From Ulva prolifera (lineage: Eukaryota; Chlorophyta; Ulvophyceae; Ulvales; Ulvaceae): DNA of 64,000 nucleotides. Made by a program: the position numbers and the translations under genes. The notes beneath the pieces were generated by a model. It did not search any database and was not told the DNA's origin. It saw nothing but the letters and a program-made list of their open reading frames with translations. Shown here piece by piece: positions 36,518 through 47,675 of the stretch (position 1 is its first letter; every line of letters begins with the position of its first letter). The stretch lies in NCBI GenBank assembly GCA_023078555.1, contig CM041196.1, positions 7,761,985 to 7,825,984 on the forward strand. Reading direction: 5' to 3'.

Positions 36518-36871
36518 TGCCTGGCCGACAGCAAGTCGTGCTTGCACCAGTGGGTATTTCCACATCAGCTCGGCAGCGAAGTCAGCCAAGTGCAGCCTTG
36601 GAACTACTGCGCTACAGGGCCTTTTCATTACGAAGAAATTCCCGCTGGGCTTTTCAAAATTCGAGCGGTACAGCACCGCTGAGGGACAGCTGCCAGCGGG
36701 ATGCGCTTGCTATCTCTAGAGAATATTGGTTTTGACAGCTAGACTTCAGTGTCGAAAATTGTTGGTTTCTCCACGTTCTGGCGGCATTTTGGGAAAAACG
36801 TTGATTTCAGCGGAAATCCGCCGGGCTATAGAGCACTGCTTGCAAAGAGTTACATGGCTCATGACAATGTG

Positions 36872-38804
36872 TCAGTCCCTGCAGCAGCCCTGATGTAGTG
36901 CATCAGTTACCAAAGATGATTGTTGTGGAGAGCAATGTTCTGCTGGTATGACTCGCGACCTTGTTTGCTTGTAAAAGTCGTCCAGGCTGCATGAGCCGCC
37001 TGGGCATGCTGGAGACTGAGTGAGTTCACTGTCGATGCCTGCACCATCGGTTTCTGAATCATAAAACAAGCGAACTTCGAATTGTGTCTTGGATGAACAT
37101 CCCTTGGTTTCCCATAGTTCCATGCGCAAATGAGAAGCGAATCTTGGGATGGGAAGCTGTTCAGCTACACCAAGTGCAGCTAAAACTGAGTAGACAGTTG
37201 TGTCATGCGCACTGTAGATGGTCACAGACGCCCCACTTCCTGCAAACAGTGGGCGGTGATCCACCTTTCCAATTTTGTCATGTTGATGCAATGCACAACT
37301 TGTGACCAGTGGTGGAGGAGATTCTCGACCTTCGCACTGTTTGTCTTTCCGCGATTGTTGACAATTCTTGGAAATCTTCGAGACATCCTGGAGCTTGTTG
37401 ATCATTTCGTCCAGCAACATACCTCCCTGCAACACAGCACGAATATTGTATGCATGGTTGACATTCCAGAGGTGCTCCAGATGAGTGATGTAACTACGAA
37501 GCTTCATGCCATTGGACCTACATGCCATTGACAGTTTGGAAATGAAATCACCGGCAAGGCCGATGGTATCTGTTTGATCACACACCGTCATATTGCCTTT
37601 GGATGACACGTATCTGTTGTGCCATATGTAATCAGCCACTGGCTGCAGCGAGCTCAGAATGGCAGTGTTGCTAGCTTTGCTATGGTAGACTTTGTTGTCT
37701 GCAATGTAGCACTCTAAATTACTCCAGATCTGCATTGACGAAGTTTAAGATTGGTGTTTGGCCATGGTCGACTCAGCGTTGGGATGGTCAGCCACATACA
37801 AATGAAGTGGGAGGCGGATGATACCTGCTCCATGAGGTCTAACGGGTTGAACTTCGGGTCGTGTATATGTGCACATGCTTCACAATGGCCATCAGGCCAA
37901 GCAAGCTCTCTTACTTTGTCAGAGTCAGCCAAGGCAATAATCTGATCTTCAGCACTTGAGAACTGATCATTAGAAGCGCTGATCCATTTGTCACTGGCCT
38001 CAAGTTCTTCCAGCCACTGCTGCCAACCTTTGCACACGTTGGCTTGATGAAAAGCAGGATCGGATTTGTTGCGCACGTGCACATCCGGAACCGCTGGAAG
38101 AGTCCCTGGGTCTACGCCAATGCAAGAAGCAATGCACTCGGTGCTTGATCGTGCACCGCTGCCTTTGCGACAGGCGCACACGTCCTGGACTTCAGTGCCT
38201 GTGCCTTGATCTGAATATATGCCAAGCAGCAGGGACCTGACAGTATCTACAGTTCTGTCGTAGTTTGTGGAATACACTGACACTTTGTCCGTCTGTGACG
38301 CAAAGTCCACTTTGCTGTCATACTTGTGTTTCAAGAGTTGGCCTAGGTGGAACGCATGCTCCATACCGAGGCTTGTGAGTTTTCCGGGTTGCAAATTCTC
38401 TTTCTCCCATCCCCAATCCCCTTCAAAGTCGAACCAATGTATTGGCGTCCGTTCTCCTGCAACGATAACCACTTTTTTCTTGTTTTTAACCAGATCGACA
38501 GAAACCTGGCGCAATTCCCCCCTGCATGCCCAATGCAGCCTAACTCATCCACATACTCCGCTGCTACAGGCAACACACCATGACGGTGAAGAACATGCAG
38601 GTGAACCAGGGTAGCATCTTCACGACATGTTTCAGCACTGCCTGTCGTTCTCGCCTTCCTCACAGGACTCTTGCGGGCATGAGGCAGACAACTAATCACA
38701 ACGATCAGCGAGAGCACCGCGATTACGACGACACAGGATCGGGTCAGCAGCTGCTGTTTACTTCCTTTAACATTTGCCCCTATGCTGAGACTGTCAAGTG
38801 GCAT
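36872..38804 (-). CDS. Histidine acid phosphatase, membrane-anchored
   Basis: Three exons, 38804-38579, 38456-37825 and 37729-36872, join in phase to 571 residues. The first intron splits the catalytic RHGERTP motif (LHRHG / ERTP; His75 is the phospho-acceptor). The proton donor motif is IYSAHDTT (His461-Asp462). A single hydrophobic segment near residues 22-45 (CVVVIAVLSLIVVISCL) suggests a signal anchor into the secretory pathway, with the enzyme in the lumen or outside. Several cysteines in the body fit a secreted fold. Family members are lysosomal/prostatic acid phosphatases, phytases and 2-phosphoxylose phosphatase; the precise substrate is unknown. The C-terminus past residue 500 is unlike known members. 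It converges with the GH32 gene. Confidence 0.88.
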
Positions 38805-39015
38805 CCTCTTTACTGGGATCAGGACAGCCGATCAATGACATCGATGTCTGAGCGCTAGTGCAAAGCTGTAGGTGACCAGAGCTTCAGAGATTGTATAACA
38901 GTTTGCACCAACGAATGTCAGTTCATTGTCTCGCGTCCGTCGGTTTCTGTGCCTGCACCGTATTTGGTGACCCTGCAGCTGCCCAATGGGGCAGCTGCAG
39001 GGTCTACATCCAGAT

Positions 39016-39922
39016 CAGGGCTCTACATCCCGATCGGTTTCCCGACGAAAAATTGGAAAAAGGCAAAAAAACCGACGGCGAGCGAAGCGAGTCGTCGGAT
39101 TCCCCCGACAAGCCAGGGGGGGGCCCGGCGGGCGTGCCCGACGGTCGCCGATGGTGCTTTTCGGGATACCCCGACCAACGCCGACAGCTTGTCGGGATCC
39201 CGAAATCCGGTCGGGCCTGAAGGCACCGGATGCACATTGCAATTACAGAGCATTCATCAGGTGAGTCGCAAGAATGTTGCTTGCTGCTTGCGCATTGCGA
39301 GAATGACCTTGCTTTCGTTCGGGTTCACTGGTCAAGGGCCGAAGCGCAGGCGCACGGCCGAAACTCGTGCATCAGCCGACCAGGGCAGCAACGAAGCCAG
39401 TTGTTTGAAGAAGATGGCTGCGGAATGCTCAGGCGATATGCCACGATTGTGTGAACAGAAAGTTCGCGAACGCCAGCTTCAGTATCCATGGAGTGTGTAT
39501 CAAGGCCTGGTCAATAAAGCTCACTGTTGGACCTGTTCTGTTTGTGAGTCTTGTAAGGGAAGCTCCAAAGGGAAACTATACAGGTTCAAGGACGGGAACT
39601 ACTTCAGGAAGCATCAGAACTCACACAACCACACGCGCGCAGCCGAAGCACAGGTCCTTGCCGCTGGGCTCGAAAAGGCTCGTGATAATGCAGTGTATGA
39701 GCGCTACAACATTAATCTTGATTCAAGCGCGCGTTTGCTCATCGTCGTGGCGTTCATGGTAGCCAATGGCATCTGAAAATTGTTTTTGACACCCCCGATA
39801 GAACCTGCGGAGGTCGGCGGGCAACCCGATATCCAGCAGGGTGCTTTTCGGGGCCAGCCCGACAAAAATTGGCTATGGCTTCGGTTTACCCCGACAAGAA
39901 AAAACCGGCTTGTAGAGCCCTG
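39016..39922 (+). mobile_element. Small DNA transposon candidate with CAGGGCTCTACA terminal inverted repeats
   Basis: The left end 39016-39027 reads CAGGGCTCTACA and the right end 39911-39922 is its exact reverse complement. Beyond these 12 bases both ends share AT-rich AAAAATTGG and repeated GTCGGG/CCCGAC words. A CAGGG terminus is typical of hAT elements. I could not confirm an 8-base target duplication: 39008-39015 and 39923-39930 do not match. The inside carries a zinc-finger reading frame. At about 900 bases it lacks a transposase core, so it would be non-autonomous. Confidence 0.55.
39304..39776 (+). CDS. Zinc-finger fragment of a transposase-like protein
   Basis: The open frame runs to a stop at 39776. 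It contains PWSVYQGLVNKAHCWTCSVC, then YRFKDGNYFRKHQNSHNHTR: a Cx2C...Hx4-5H finger preceded by an aromatic residue and followed by an Ala-rich helix. This is the layout of TTF/BED-type DNA-binding fingers at the N-terminus of hAT-like transposases. No catalytic domain follows before the right terminal repeat. The start is not defined; the frame is open from 38949. Probably a remnant. Confidence 0.45.
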
Positions 39923-40310
39923 CTGCCCATCCTCTCACTTGACGACGCGACGTCGCAACGCGTTTGCATTCCAAACGCATGGAACGCTCATGAAGAATTG
40001 TTACATAATCCGATCTCCACGAATGGCGCCTCACATCAACCTAGCAACACCGTCATGACGCGTCATCACCCATCACGCCTAGGCCGAAGCACACCAAGTC
40101 GCAGCACCCGCAGCGGCGCGGGTGTCCCAGCACGACACGGCGACGCGTCGCGACGGCCGCAAGTTATCCAGCGAGCGGAGGCCGGCAGAGCAGCCGCGCG
40201 TCGGATCTACAGGCCAGCGAGAGGAGGGAGGGCGGGGATGCGCCGCCGCTCGGCCCACCAGTGAAATGTGTGTGGAGCGGCTGCGGATCGATGCGTAGAC
40301 GGATCTGCGC

Positions 40311-40937
40311 ATGGACCTGCTGGATGTGTTCTCTACCTCACGCTTGAATGGGAGTGATGGGGCGGGGACGTATGATCTGTTCATGCTGTCGCTCGCAGGG
40401 CCAACGATTGGCGCCCATCATCCTTGGATGTTTCAGGCGTGCTATGCTCCCGTTCAACATGAATGTCGCGTAGCTCGAGATACGCTGGTGCTACAGGCGG
40501 AGTTTGGGTCGCGCTACATTCTCGGCGCTGTGTGCATCTCTGTCCACGACGCAGCTGCAGCTGGGTGTGTCATGGTTGATTGTGGATTTCCCCCCACCCT
40601 CCACAATGCTTGAGGCAGATGCCCTGTGGCTATCTCTATTAGATAGGGCGTGATACTTGACTGTTTGCAAGTGTTTTCTGCCGCATCACATGAGAAGCTA
40701 CCTTATTCAATAAGTCACGATACCGAAGCCATATGCGTCTGGCTCATGCACACCTCTCAGCCCTCCTTCTGGACTGATGCAGTCTCAGCCTGCGAGACTG
40801 GGATGGCCGTGCTGGCTTCAGCGCTGCAACACGTATGGCATGCCATTCATCCGAGCCTGTATGTGGGCACTACATCAACGAAGCAGGGAACACTGCAGAA
40901 TCATATGACGCACACACACGCACATAGCTCTACTTGA
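40311..40937 (+). CDS. Hypothetical protein, possibly two exons
   Basis: An open frame 40311-40613 (MDLLDVFSTSRLNGSDGAG...) has balanced composition. A second frame, 40668-40937, holds CVWLMHTSQPSFWTDAVSA. A donor near 40532 (GGCGCT/GTGTGC) and an acceptor near 40667 could join them. I recognise no family and the join is tentative. Confidence 0.3.
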
Positions 40938-41406
40938 CCAATCTGCATATGTGGTGTGTGCAACCCTGTGCTCTGGCATGCATCCCACCAGTGACAGCTT
41001 GAGAGTTGGCCCCCAAATATGCGATGAAGAAACATGTCCCTTGTGGCCGCTGAGTTGTACGGTGCCACCTGCCTTTGTCCTCGCAACGTTTTGGCAGTCA
41101 GAGGAGAAGTGTAGATGCATACAGTTATCCCAAAAGAACGCAAGACACGGAAACTTGACTACAGCAGTGCAGAATTTGCCACTCAACACTCGGGCTGGCT
41201 CCCATACAGGCTCCACTTGCCATCGGACAATACAAGCTGATAGATCAATGCTCCCGTGCCTGACTTAGCACTTGACTGCAGGCCCCGGAAAGCAGCCTCG
41301 TCCACCTGGGACCAGGGAGAGTCGAGAAGTGTATTCCCTGTGGAATTAGCTTTATTGACATACACTGTACACTCATAGGAACTGAGTCGCAAGCTATCAC
41401 ATGCCA

Positions 41407-44400
41407 TTAAATCCCACGGTTGTGTGCACGACACACAGCAAGTGGCTGTTTCAGCTCCGGCCGTGATGATGCTAGCACCTCAGTGGACATTTCCCGTGCT
41501 TTGCTGACATGTAGAGTCTTGACTGCCCGAAGCTTGCTTTGATGTGGCTGCATTGCAGCCCTTGCCAAGGGCTGCAGCCCATCTCTTGGCCTTGCTGTCC
41601 CTGACATCACACTTGTGGGGTGGACTGTATTGGCTACCACTCCATCATTCTCCTGATCCTTGGGCGCGATGCCCACCGCCATGCCAGCGATCTTGGCACC
41701 TCTGCTACGTCTTGAAGCGCCTTGCCCGAACTTCAAGGGCGTCTGCCTTGGTTGCTTCTCTGGTAAACCATCCACCTCATGGTCTGTTGATGCAACATTT
41801 TTGAAAGCCGGACATGACGCTGGTGCCACATCCTGAAGCCCTTTCCACACCATAGCTCGACCTTTGGTCTTGGATGCAGCACGCAAAGAGGCAGAAGGAC
41901 GCGCTGGCGCACGATGATACGGGACAAGGCAATCCTTTAACTCTTGTATATCTGGAGGACGTGGCGCCGCTGCCCGCCGTTGCCGATGCCTACGTGCTGC
42001 AGCGTTTGTGGCAGTTTGTGTACTTGAATCGTATGGCCCGTTGACCTCGACCTGTGACAATGCGGCTGTGCTTACATTGGGCAGGGGTAGCTGAGGCTTC
42101 AAGCTGCTGTCCTCATGCTGCACTTGACTGGAGAAGTATCTACGCAACACATCAGATCGTGGCGACGGCTGCACAGGATCCCTCCCATCAGGCACGATCA
42201 GAGCGAGTGGCTTGCGGGAGCGACCACTTGTCTGTGCCGCATGGATCTGACTCCTGTCAGGTCTTCTAGCTTGGCCACGATATGAGTCCGGTCGTAACGT
42301 GCTCTGGCGATGGTGTTGCACACTAGGGTTCTCTGTTCGTGGCCCAATCTGGTTTCTGTTGGCTGCATTTGCATCACCTGCTGGGCCACATGCCATCCCC
42401 AGATCAGGGTACAGCTCAAGATTTAGTGACCCTGAAGCCTGGCCATTAGAGCTGTAAGAGAGGGCACCACAACGTTCAAAGCTACCAGCAGATGGAGAAC
42501 GATGGTATCGCTTTTGATTTTGGTGCAGCTTTGGAACCACTGATGGCGGAGTACCAACCCTACGTGGCTGGGGGTGCCCACATGTTGGCCCGTCGCTGGC
42601 TATCGCACAAGGCCGACGCTCCTCAAACGTGCGGACTGCCGGGGCCGGTGGGATAGGAGCTCGATCTACAGGCACCGCACTGCCAGGACTACAGCCTGCG
42701 CCAGTCGCACGATTGCCGATCTTGCTCTTGACCGAAAACAGCTGTGACCAGGCCCTTTCAGTTCTACCAGCAGGTTGCCCAACTGAACCCGGCGTGGCAT
42801 TGTCCACACTCTGAGAAAGGCTGAAGGATGGACTGCAATGCAACATACGCTGCTGTGCAATCCTCTGGGCGTGAACAGTGGCAGCAACTTCCGCCAAATG
42901 AGAGCGAATCGCCTACACACCAGAAGCGATAGGAAAACCACCGGATTTCGCGTCCAACGCACATACATACTTGATCATACCAGGAAACCGGCTGCTGTAT
43001 TCTTCCGCTGCAAGACATTGCAGATCATGTCGGCTGTTGGCCGATCTTGAGGCGATGCAGCAATCATGCTGGCCACTAGATGCTGAAATTCAACAGAGTA
43101 CCCGTGACTCGCAAGGTGGCGCCGCACTACTTGTGGAGACCTCTCCAGGGGTAACGATGTGCCTGCACATAGCAAGTTACTTGTGGTGAGCTCCTGCGTA
43201 GTCAACTGAATTCAGTGGCTCTGTTGGAGTGTCACCTATGGCACAATGAAGCATAGCTGCCCCCAAGCTGTAGACATCAGCAGTTCCAGAGGGTGCCTGT
43301 GACCTTCGCAGCAGCTCTGGCGCGGCGTAGCGCCCGTCACCTTCCTCCCAGCCTGACTGATTGCACAAGTTGATGGCAAGGCCAAAGTCTCCCAATTTGA
43401 ACGTCCCACACGAATCCAGGAACATGTTCTCTGGTTTGATGTCCATGTGAAGAACACCATGTGCATGTATATGCCGCAGCCCATGCACAGCATCACTGCA
43501 TACGCAGGTCCGGTTTTGCTACTGTATGACAGCCGCAAACAATGGAACTCATACTAGGTACGTGGGCATGAATAAACTGGACAGGCAGGATTTTAGAAGA
43601 TAGCACCTCAGAATCAGCCATAACAAATCTTCTGGAAGTTTCTCATCCTGACAAATATCGCTGCGTTTCAGAAGCATGTCTAGACTTCCCCCTTGACACA
43701 GCTCCATTTGAATATGCAGTTTCCGCCCCTCTTGCCAGAAGCGTACGTAGTTCACAACATTGCCGTGGTTTGGAAGTGCATATACAGCTTGTAACTCTCG
43801 CATCATTTCAGCTCTGTCTGACTTGGATGAAAATGGCCGTTTCATCTCCTACTCATCACCATGCAATTACTTCCAATTCCCTCCTTGAGACTTACAGGTC
43901 AGACAGTCACACACCTTGATGGCAAAGAGGCCATCCATGGCTTGTGCAAAGTACACCGTGCTCGTTTTTGTGTTGCCTAGTAAACCTTGGAACGTGAAGG
44001 CCTTAGAGAATTTGAAAGACTCTTTTGAAACATCTGATGCATCCCTTGATTGCATCCAGTTTGACGACCGTAGAATTTTGGTTTCAGCCAGAGAGCTGCT
44101 CTGGCTTGCATTCTGGCTTTGCATTGACACATCTTGTATCAAAGCAGACTGTTGATGAGCATCTTCGGCGAAAGGCACTTGTTCATCAACAGTTTTCTCT
44201 GCTGGGAGTGCAATTGGATACAGGCGTCCACCGTCAACAGCATCGGCTGTCTCTTCCAGCAACGTGGGCTGAATCAAGCTTGCCGGAGTTGCTGCATTTT
44301 CATCTGTACTCTGAGTATCTGGAATATCTCCCCATTCAAATGGTGAAAGAGGCATGGCCTGAGCATGGAGCGTCTGGACAGGTCTGGCAGTGACATGTTC

Positions 44401-44869
44401 TGCTATGTCCAGTGCAGGCGTAATGCTTTGTCCATGCTCATCACAGACCTTGTCAAAAGACAAAATCGAAGGCTCCGGAGTGCCATGCACCCACGCACCA
44501 CACTCTGGTCCCTGCCATAGGTGAAACACAGAGGGCGTTGTCTGAGACAAGTCTGAAGGGCACACATCATCTTGCTGCTGTATCACATTCTCTGCAAGGA
44601 AGAAAGCGATGTCAGCATGAGCAAAGAGATCTTTGTGCATAAGAATCCTGTGTGAGCTCCTTTAGTCGCTGCTCACCTTTGGCATGGCATTGCTTTGCGA
44701 TCTCTTCCAATGGGGCTGCAAAAGCGGGAAACGAAAACGCATCTAGCACACCACCGCCCTGATGCTTCCCCTTCTTGGGACTTGCTGACAGCTCTACCTC
44801 CCTGATGCTCTCTCTCAGTCGCTTCCTGTCATCGTAGACCACTTCATGCGCTTCCTTGCTCGACATCAT
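41407..44869 (-). CDS. WEE1: WEE1-like protein kinase with long C-terminal extension
   Basis: Six minus-strand exons: 44869-44677 (start may be 44866 or an upstream methionine), 44591-43915, 43848-43607, 43495-43236, 43162-42981 and 42912-41407. The join gives about 870 residues, in phase throughout. A disordered N-terminal half (about 250 residues) precedes a kinase domain of roughly 230. Visible are the ATP lysine in LFAIK, LHIQMELCQGGSLDMLL, and HGLRHIHAHGVLHMDIKPEN. The last has HMD instead of HRD, as in WEE kinases. LGDFGLA and the WEE1 hallmark EEGDGRYAAPELL follow. Known role: inhibitory phosphorylation of CDK before mitosis or in DNA damage. After the last helix an exon of 502 codons adds a basic, Pro/Ser/Gln-rich tail, which WEE1 proteins normally lack. 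The EGD motif supports WEE1/MYT1 over NEK-type kinases. Confidence 0.85.
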
Positions 44870-44929
44870 CTTTCCTTCCTGCAATGTTTGGTCAGGCATC
44901 ACCCACCTGCAAAATTCGTGCCTCATCAA

Positions 44930-46151
44930 AATTGAAGCTTCGCAGTTTAGATTTCACACATGTTCATGTGGCGCTAGGACTACAAATGAAGAACATGAAT
45001 TCCGTTGATGCCATGCAACGTGATGTAGCAAAGAGCCTTCTGGATTCGTCAAGAGTTCTACCTCGTCTGTTTCTGCAATTACGGACTGTGTGCGTCGTTT
45101 CTGACCCACTCCTTTCTTACTGCAGCGGGACAGACCGACGAACAAATGAAGCAGACACTGCACACGGCTCAGCAGGCTGCACACGAGCGCAATTGGATAA
45201 TTACTGTCAGCGGATATATACCAATGGCAGTGCGCGGCAGCTCCAGTATTTTCGTTGTTACCTCAGCTGTCGTGGGTTCGAATCCGAGAACACCTGCAAG
45301 CACCAGCGCTACGCTTGCCACAAGGCCTCGACTTTACGTCTGATTCGTGGCAAGGTGAAGTACTTGGAGTTCCAAATTCGTAGTTCCGGGGTGCATTTGC
45401 TGTCTGCGCATGCATGAACTTTGATCTGTGCCCACTGTTTAGCGGCACGCCGTGGCAACAGATTCACAAAGGATGTGCGGTGCTGCTTGTAGAGAACTTC
45501 AAAAAATATTGCACATGTTTCAGCTGCTGGACGCTGGATGGGACGTGGTTTAGGTGACGAAGACACGCTGTTGCATGTAGGTTGCAAGCATACATATTGC
45601 CCGTGAAACTCACATCAGTGGTGCTTTAGTTTCAATGGTCTCCGCCAAGCGCCGCTCGGGCTCCAGAACACGTGGAGGTCCGCAAGCAGGTGTGGTGTAG
45701 GCCAAGTCTGTCCTTGCGCCTGAAATCAACGTGCTTCGCTATATTCACATTTTCACAACTTATATTATCATTCGTGATGTGAAGGAGCAGACGTGGTGCG
45801 CGCGGACGCTGGTGGCAGCGCACGCGCGTTTGCACTAGACAGTAGAGCAAACACTGCACGAAGTGCCTACGTCACGCAGGAGGACGTCACAACATTGAAT
45901 CGACTGGTACGGTCTTATTATCAGACATAATATCGAGTATTCGAGGTTCCTAAGTCAAGTCGTTTTAGATGACACCGGCTGGTTGTGTGTGCAGAGGGAG
46001 CAAAACCAAGATGGTCTCCCGTGCAAGCTGAATGAGAACGTACGTTGGCTGTCATACTTGAGTATTGTGTCATCAATGATGTACGCGGTGACAGCATCGA
46101 CAAGTAGCTCTTGCTGGCATTGATTAGGATACATGATGTTAGCGGACCACT
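44930..46151. other. Intergenic region
   Basis: This lies between the WEE1-like 5' end and the next plus-strand gene. Frames at 44884-45417 (+) and 45309-45587 (-) overlap each other and show no domain. A GGTTCGAATCC box at about 45276 is not part of a foldable tRNA. I see no gene. Confidence 0.35.
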
Positions 46152-47180
46152 TTGGCGAAACATGTATCTGATCGCTTCTTTGCTCTCCTTAACCCACCCT
46201 CTAATGGATCCAGCCATTTGTTTTCTAACGAGCAGCCTTCCTTCCAGGACTTGAATGAGTGTGTTGGGGAGGTCATGCGACACATGTTGGCAAGCAACAC
46301 CGCAAAACCTCAGGTACCGGTGCCAAACTCACAGCTGGCCAAGTCCCTGAAACAATTGCAAATCTCCAAGTCGGGCATCACTAAGCCCGTCGTATCTGTT
46401 GCCAAGCAGAAATTTCTTGCCCTGGGATGGGAATTGTGTGAAATTGGTTCTGGTGCAGGTATGCCTGTAGACCACGGCTATACATACATGTGAAAATGCA
46501 TTGAAGCTCAGACATTGGTACTGACTCTGTGATGCAGGTGCTTCATATGTGCTCCGAAGTGCGTTGCCTGTCAAGTTCATGAATGATCACATCTACACAT
46601 CTCAAGAGACTGCTTTCGTTGCTTTGAAGCTTATTATTCAGATGTTTCTCCATACCAAAGGTGACAAAGCAGACAAAGGTGGGCACTGTGATATCTCGCT
46701 TTTATGCTTCGTGCACGGGTTGTAATGTCAGGAAGGGTTCCAAGGCTCGATCATGGTTGAAAATCGTCAGTGATTGCAAGGTCATGCGAGCTAACTCGTG
46801 TTTGCGAGACTGTTACAACTTCTCAGCACGTGCAACCCGTCCGGATGTCCATATTGTAAGCCCAGCGTAGACGAATCAACGTGTCTGTTGCAGATGATCT
46901 CAGGTCGTTCTTGTCAAAGTTTGGAGTCCATTTGCCTCCCGGGCGATATGCTGCCGAGCCAAGTGAAATGGATGCAAACTCTGACGAGATGGAACTAAAT
47001 GTTGAGACGTTCGGATATGGTGATCCAGTTCAAGCTTTACTGGATCAGAAATTCTTGAAAATGAAAATGGAGCGGGCGTTAAATGGGGCCGATGAAGAGG
47101 TTGTCATGCTGGGCGACGCAGGTACAGAGGTCAACAGCACTGTCATTGCTGAAAATATTGAATCACTGATGGCAGTGTGA
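46152..47180 (+). CDS. Unrecognised multi-exon protein
   Basis: Three exons fit in phase: 46152 (or later, after an acceptor near 46245) to 46458, 46538-46678 and 46894-47180. The joined product (about 244 residues) reads smoothly through both introns: AKQKFLALGWELCEIGSGAG, then ASYVLRSALPVKFMNDHIYT, then DDLRSFLSKFGVHLPPGRY. A mostly acidic C-terminal region ends IAENIESLMAV. No signal peptide or membrane segment is seen. I do not recognise the family. The consistent splice phases and codon texture make it a real gene. The N-terminus may be longer. Confidence 0.6.
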
Positions 47181-47426
47181 GACCACCATCGCTTTCAACC
47201 AGCAATTGCGGCCGGAGTGGCGCGATTCGGCGTGTGTGGAAACACTGTGAAAAGCGCAAGCTTAATAGAGCTAATAGAACTGGGTTATTTCATTCGCATC
47301 AGCGATTGGTCACTTTCAAAGTGCACTGTGAGAACGCTTCAACATCAGACTTAACTTCAATTACTGTAATTCATTTTTAATTCATATCTGCTTGTCCGAA
47401 TGCGTATTTTTGTAACATTTTGTTAC

Positions 47427-47675
47427 ACCTGCAATGGGATATTTGGTATAACTATGACCTTCAAAGAATCAGGAGGTCCATTGCGCAATGACTACCTGCA
47501 TGGACAAGACGGAGTCCACCCGGCCGCACAAGGTGCTGTGGCCGCTTATCAGACTCTATGTCATGCTGGGCACACAGCAATGTTGGCTGTGGCCAGCTCC
47601 ATTTTCAACTCAGTGCGGTGTCCAATGGCCGCTGATGGACTGGTTGGCCAAGCAGTGTATATACTGATCATTTAG
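47427..47675 (+). CDS. Possible C-terminal fragment of an SGNH/GDSL hydrolase
   Basis: The frame contains LRNDYLHGQDGVHPAAQGAV. The DGVHP word is the block V Asp-His pair of GDSL/SGNH esterases, usually near the C-terminus. I find no matching GDSL block upstream, so this is either the last exon of an unresolved gene, a relic, or chance. Confidence 0.3.
   Translation, partial: TCNGIFGITMTFKESGGPLRNDYLHGQDGVHPAAQGAVAAYQTLCHAGHTAMLAVASSIFNSVRCPMAADGLVGQAVYILII

Noticed and set aside
45255..45330. A GGTTCGAATCC box resembling the tRNA B box
   Set aside because: The flanking bases do not form a proper T stem, and no A box, anticodon stem or acceptor stem fits upstream. Not a tRNA.
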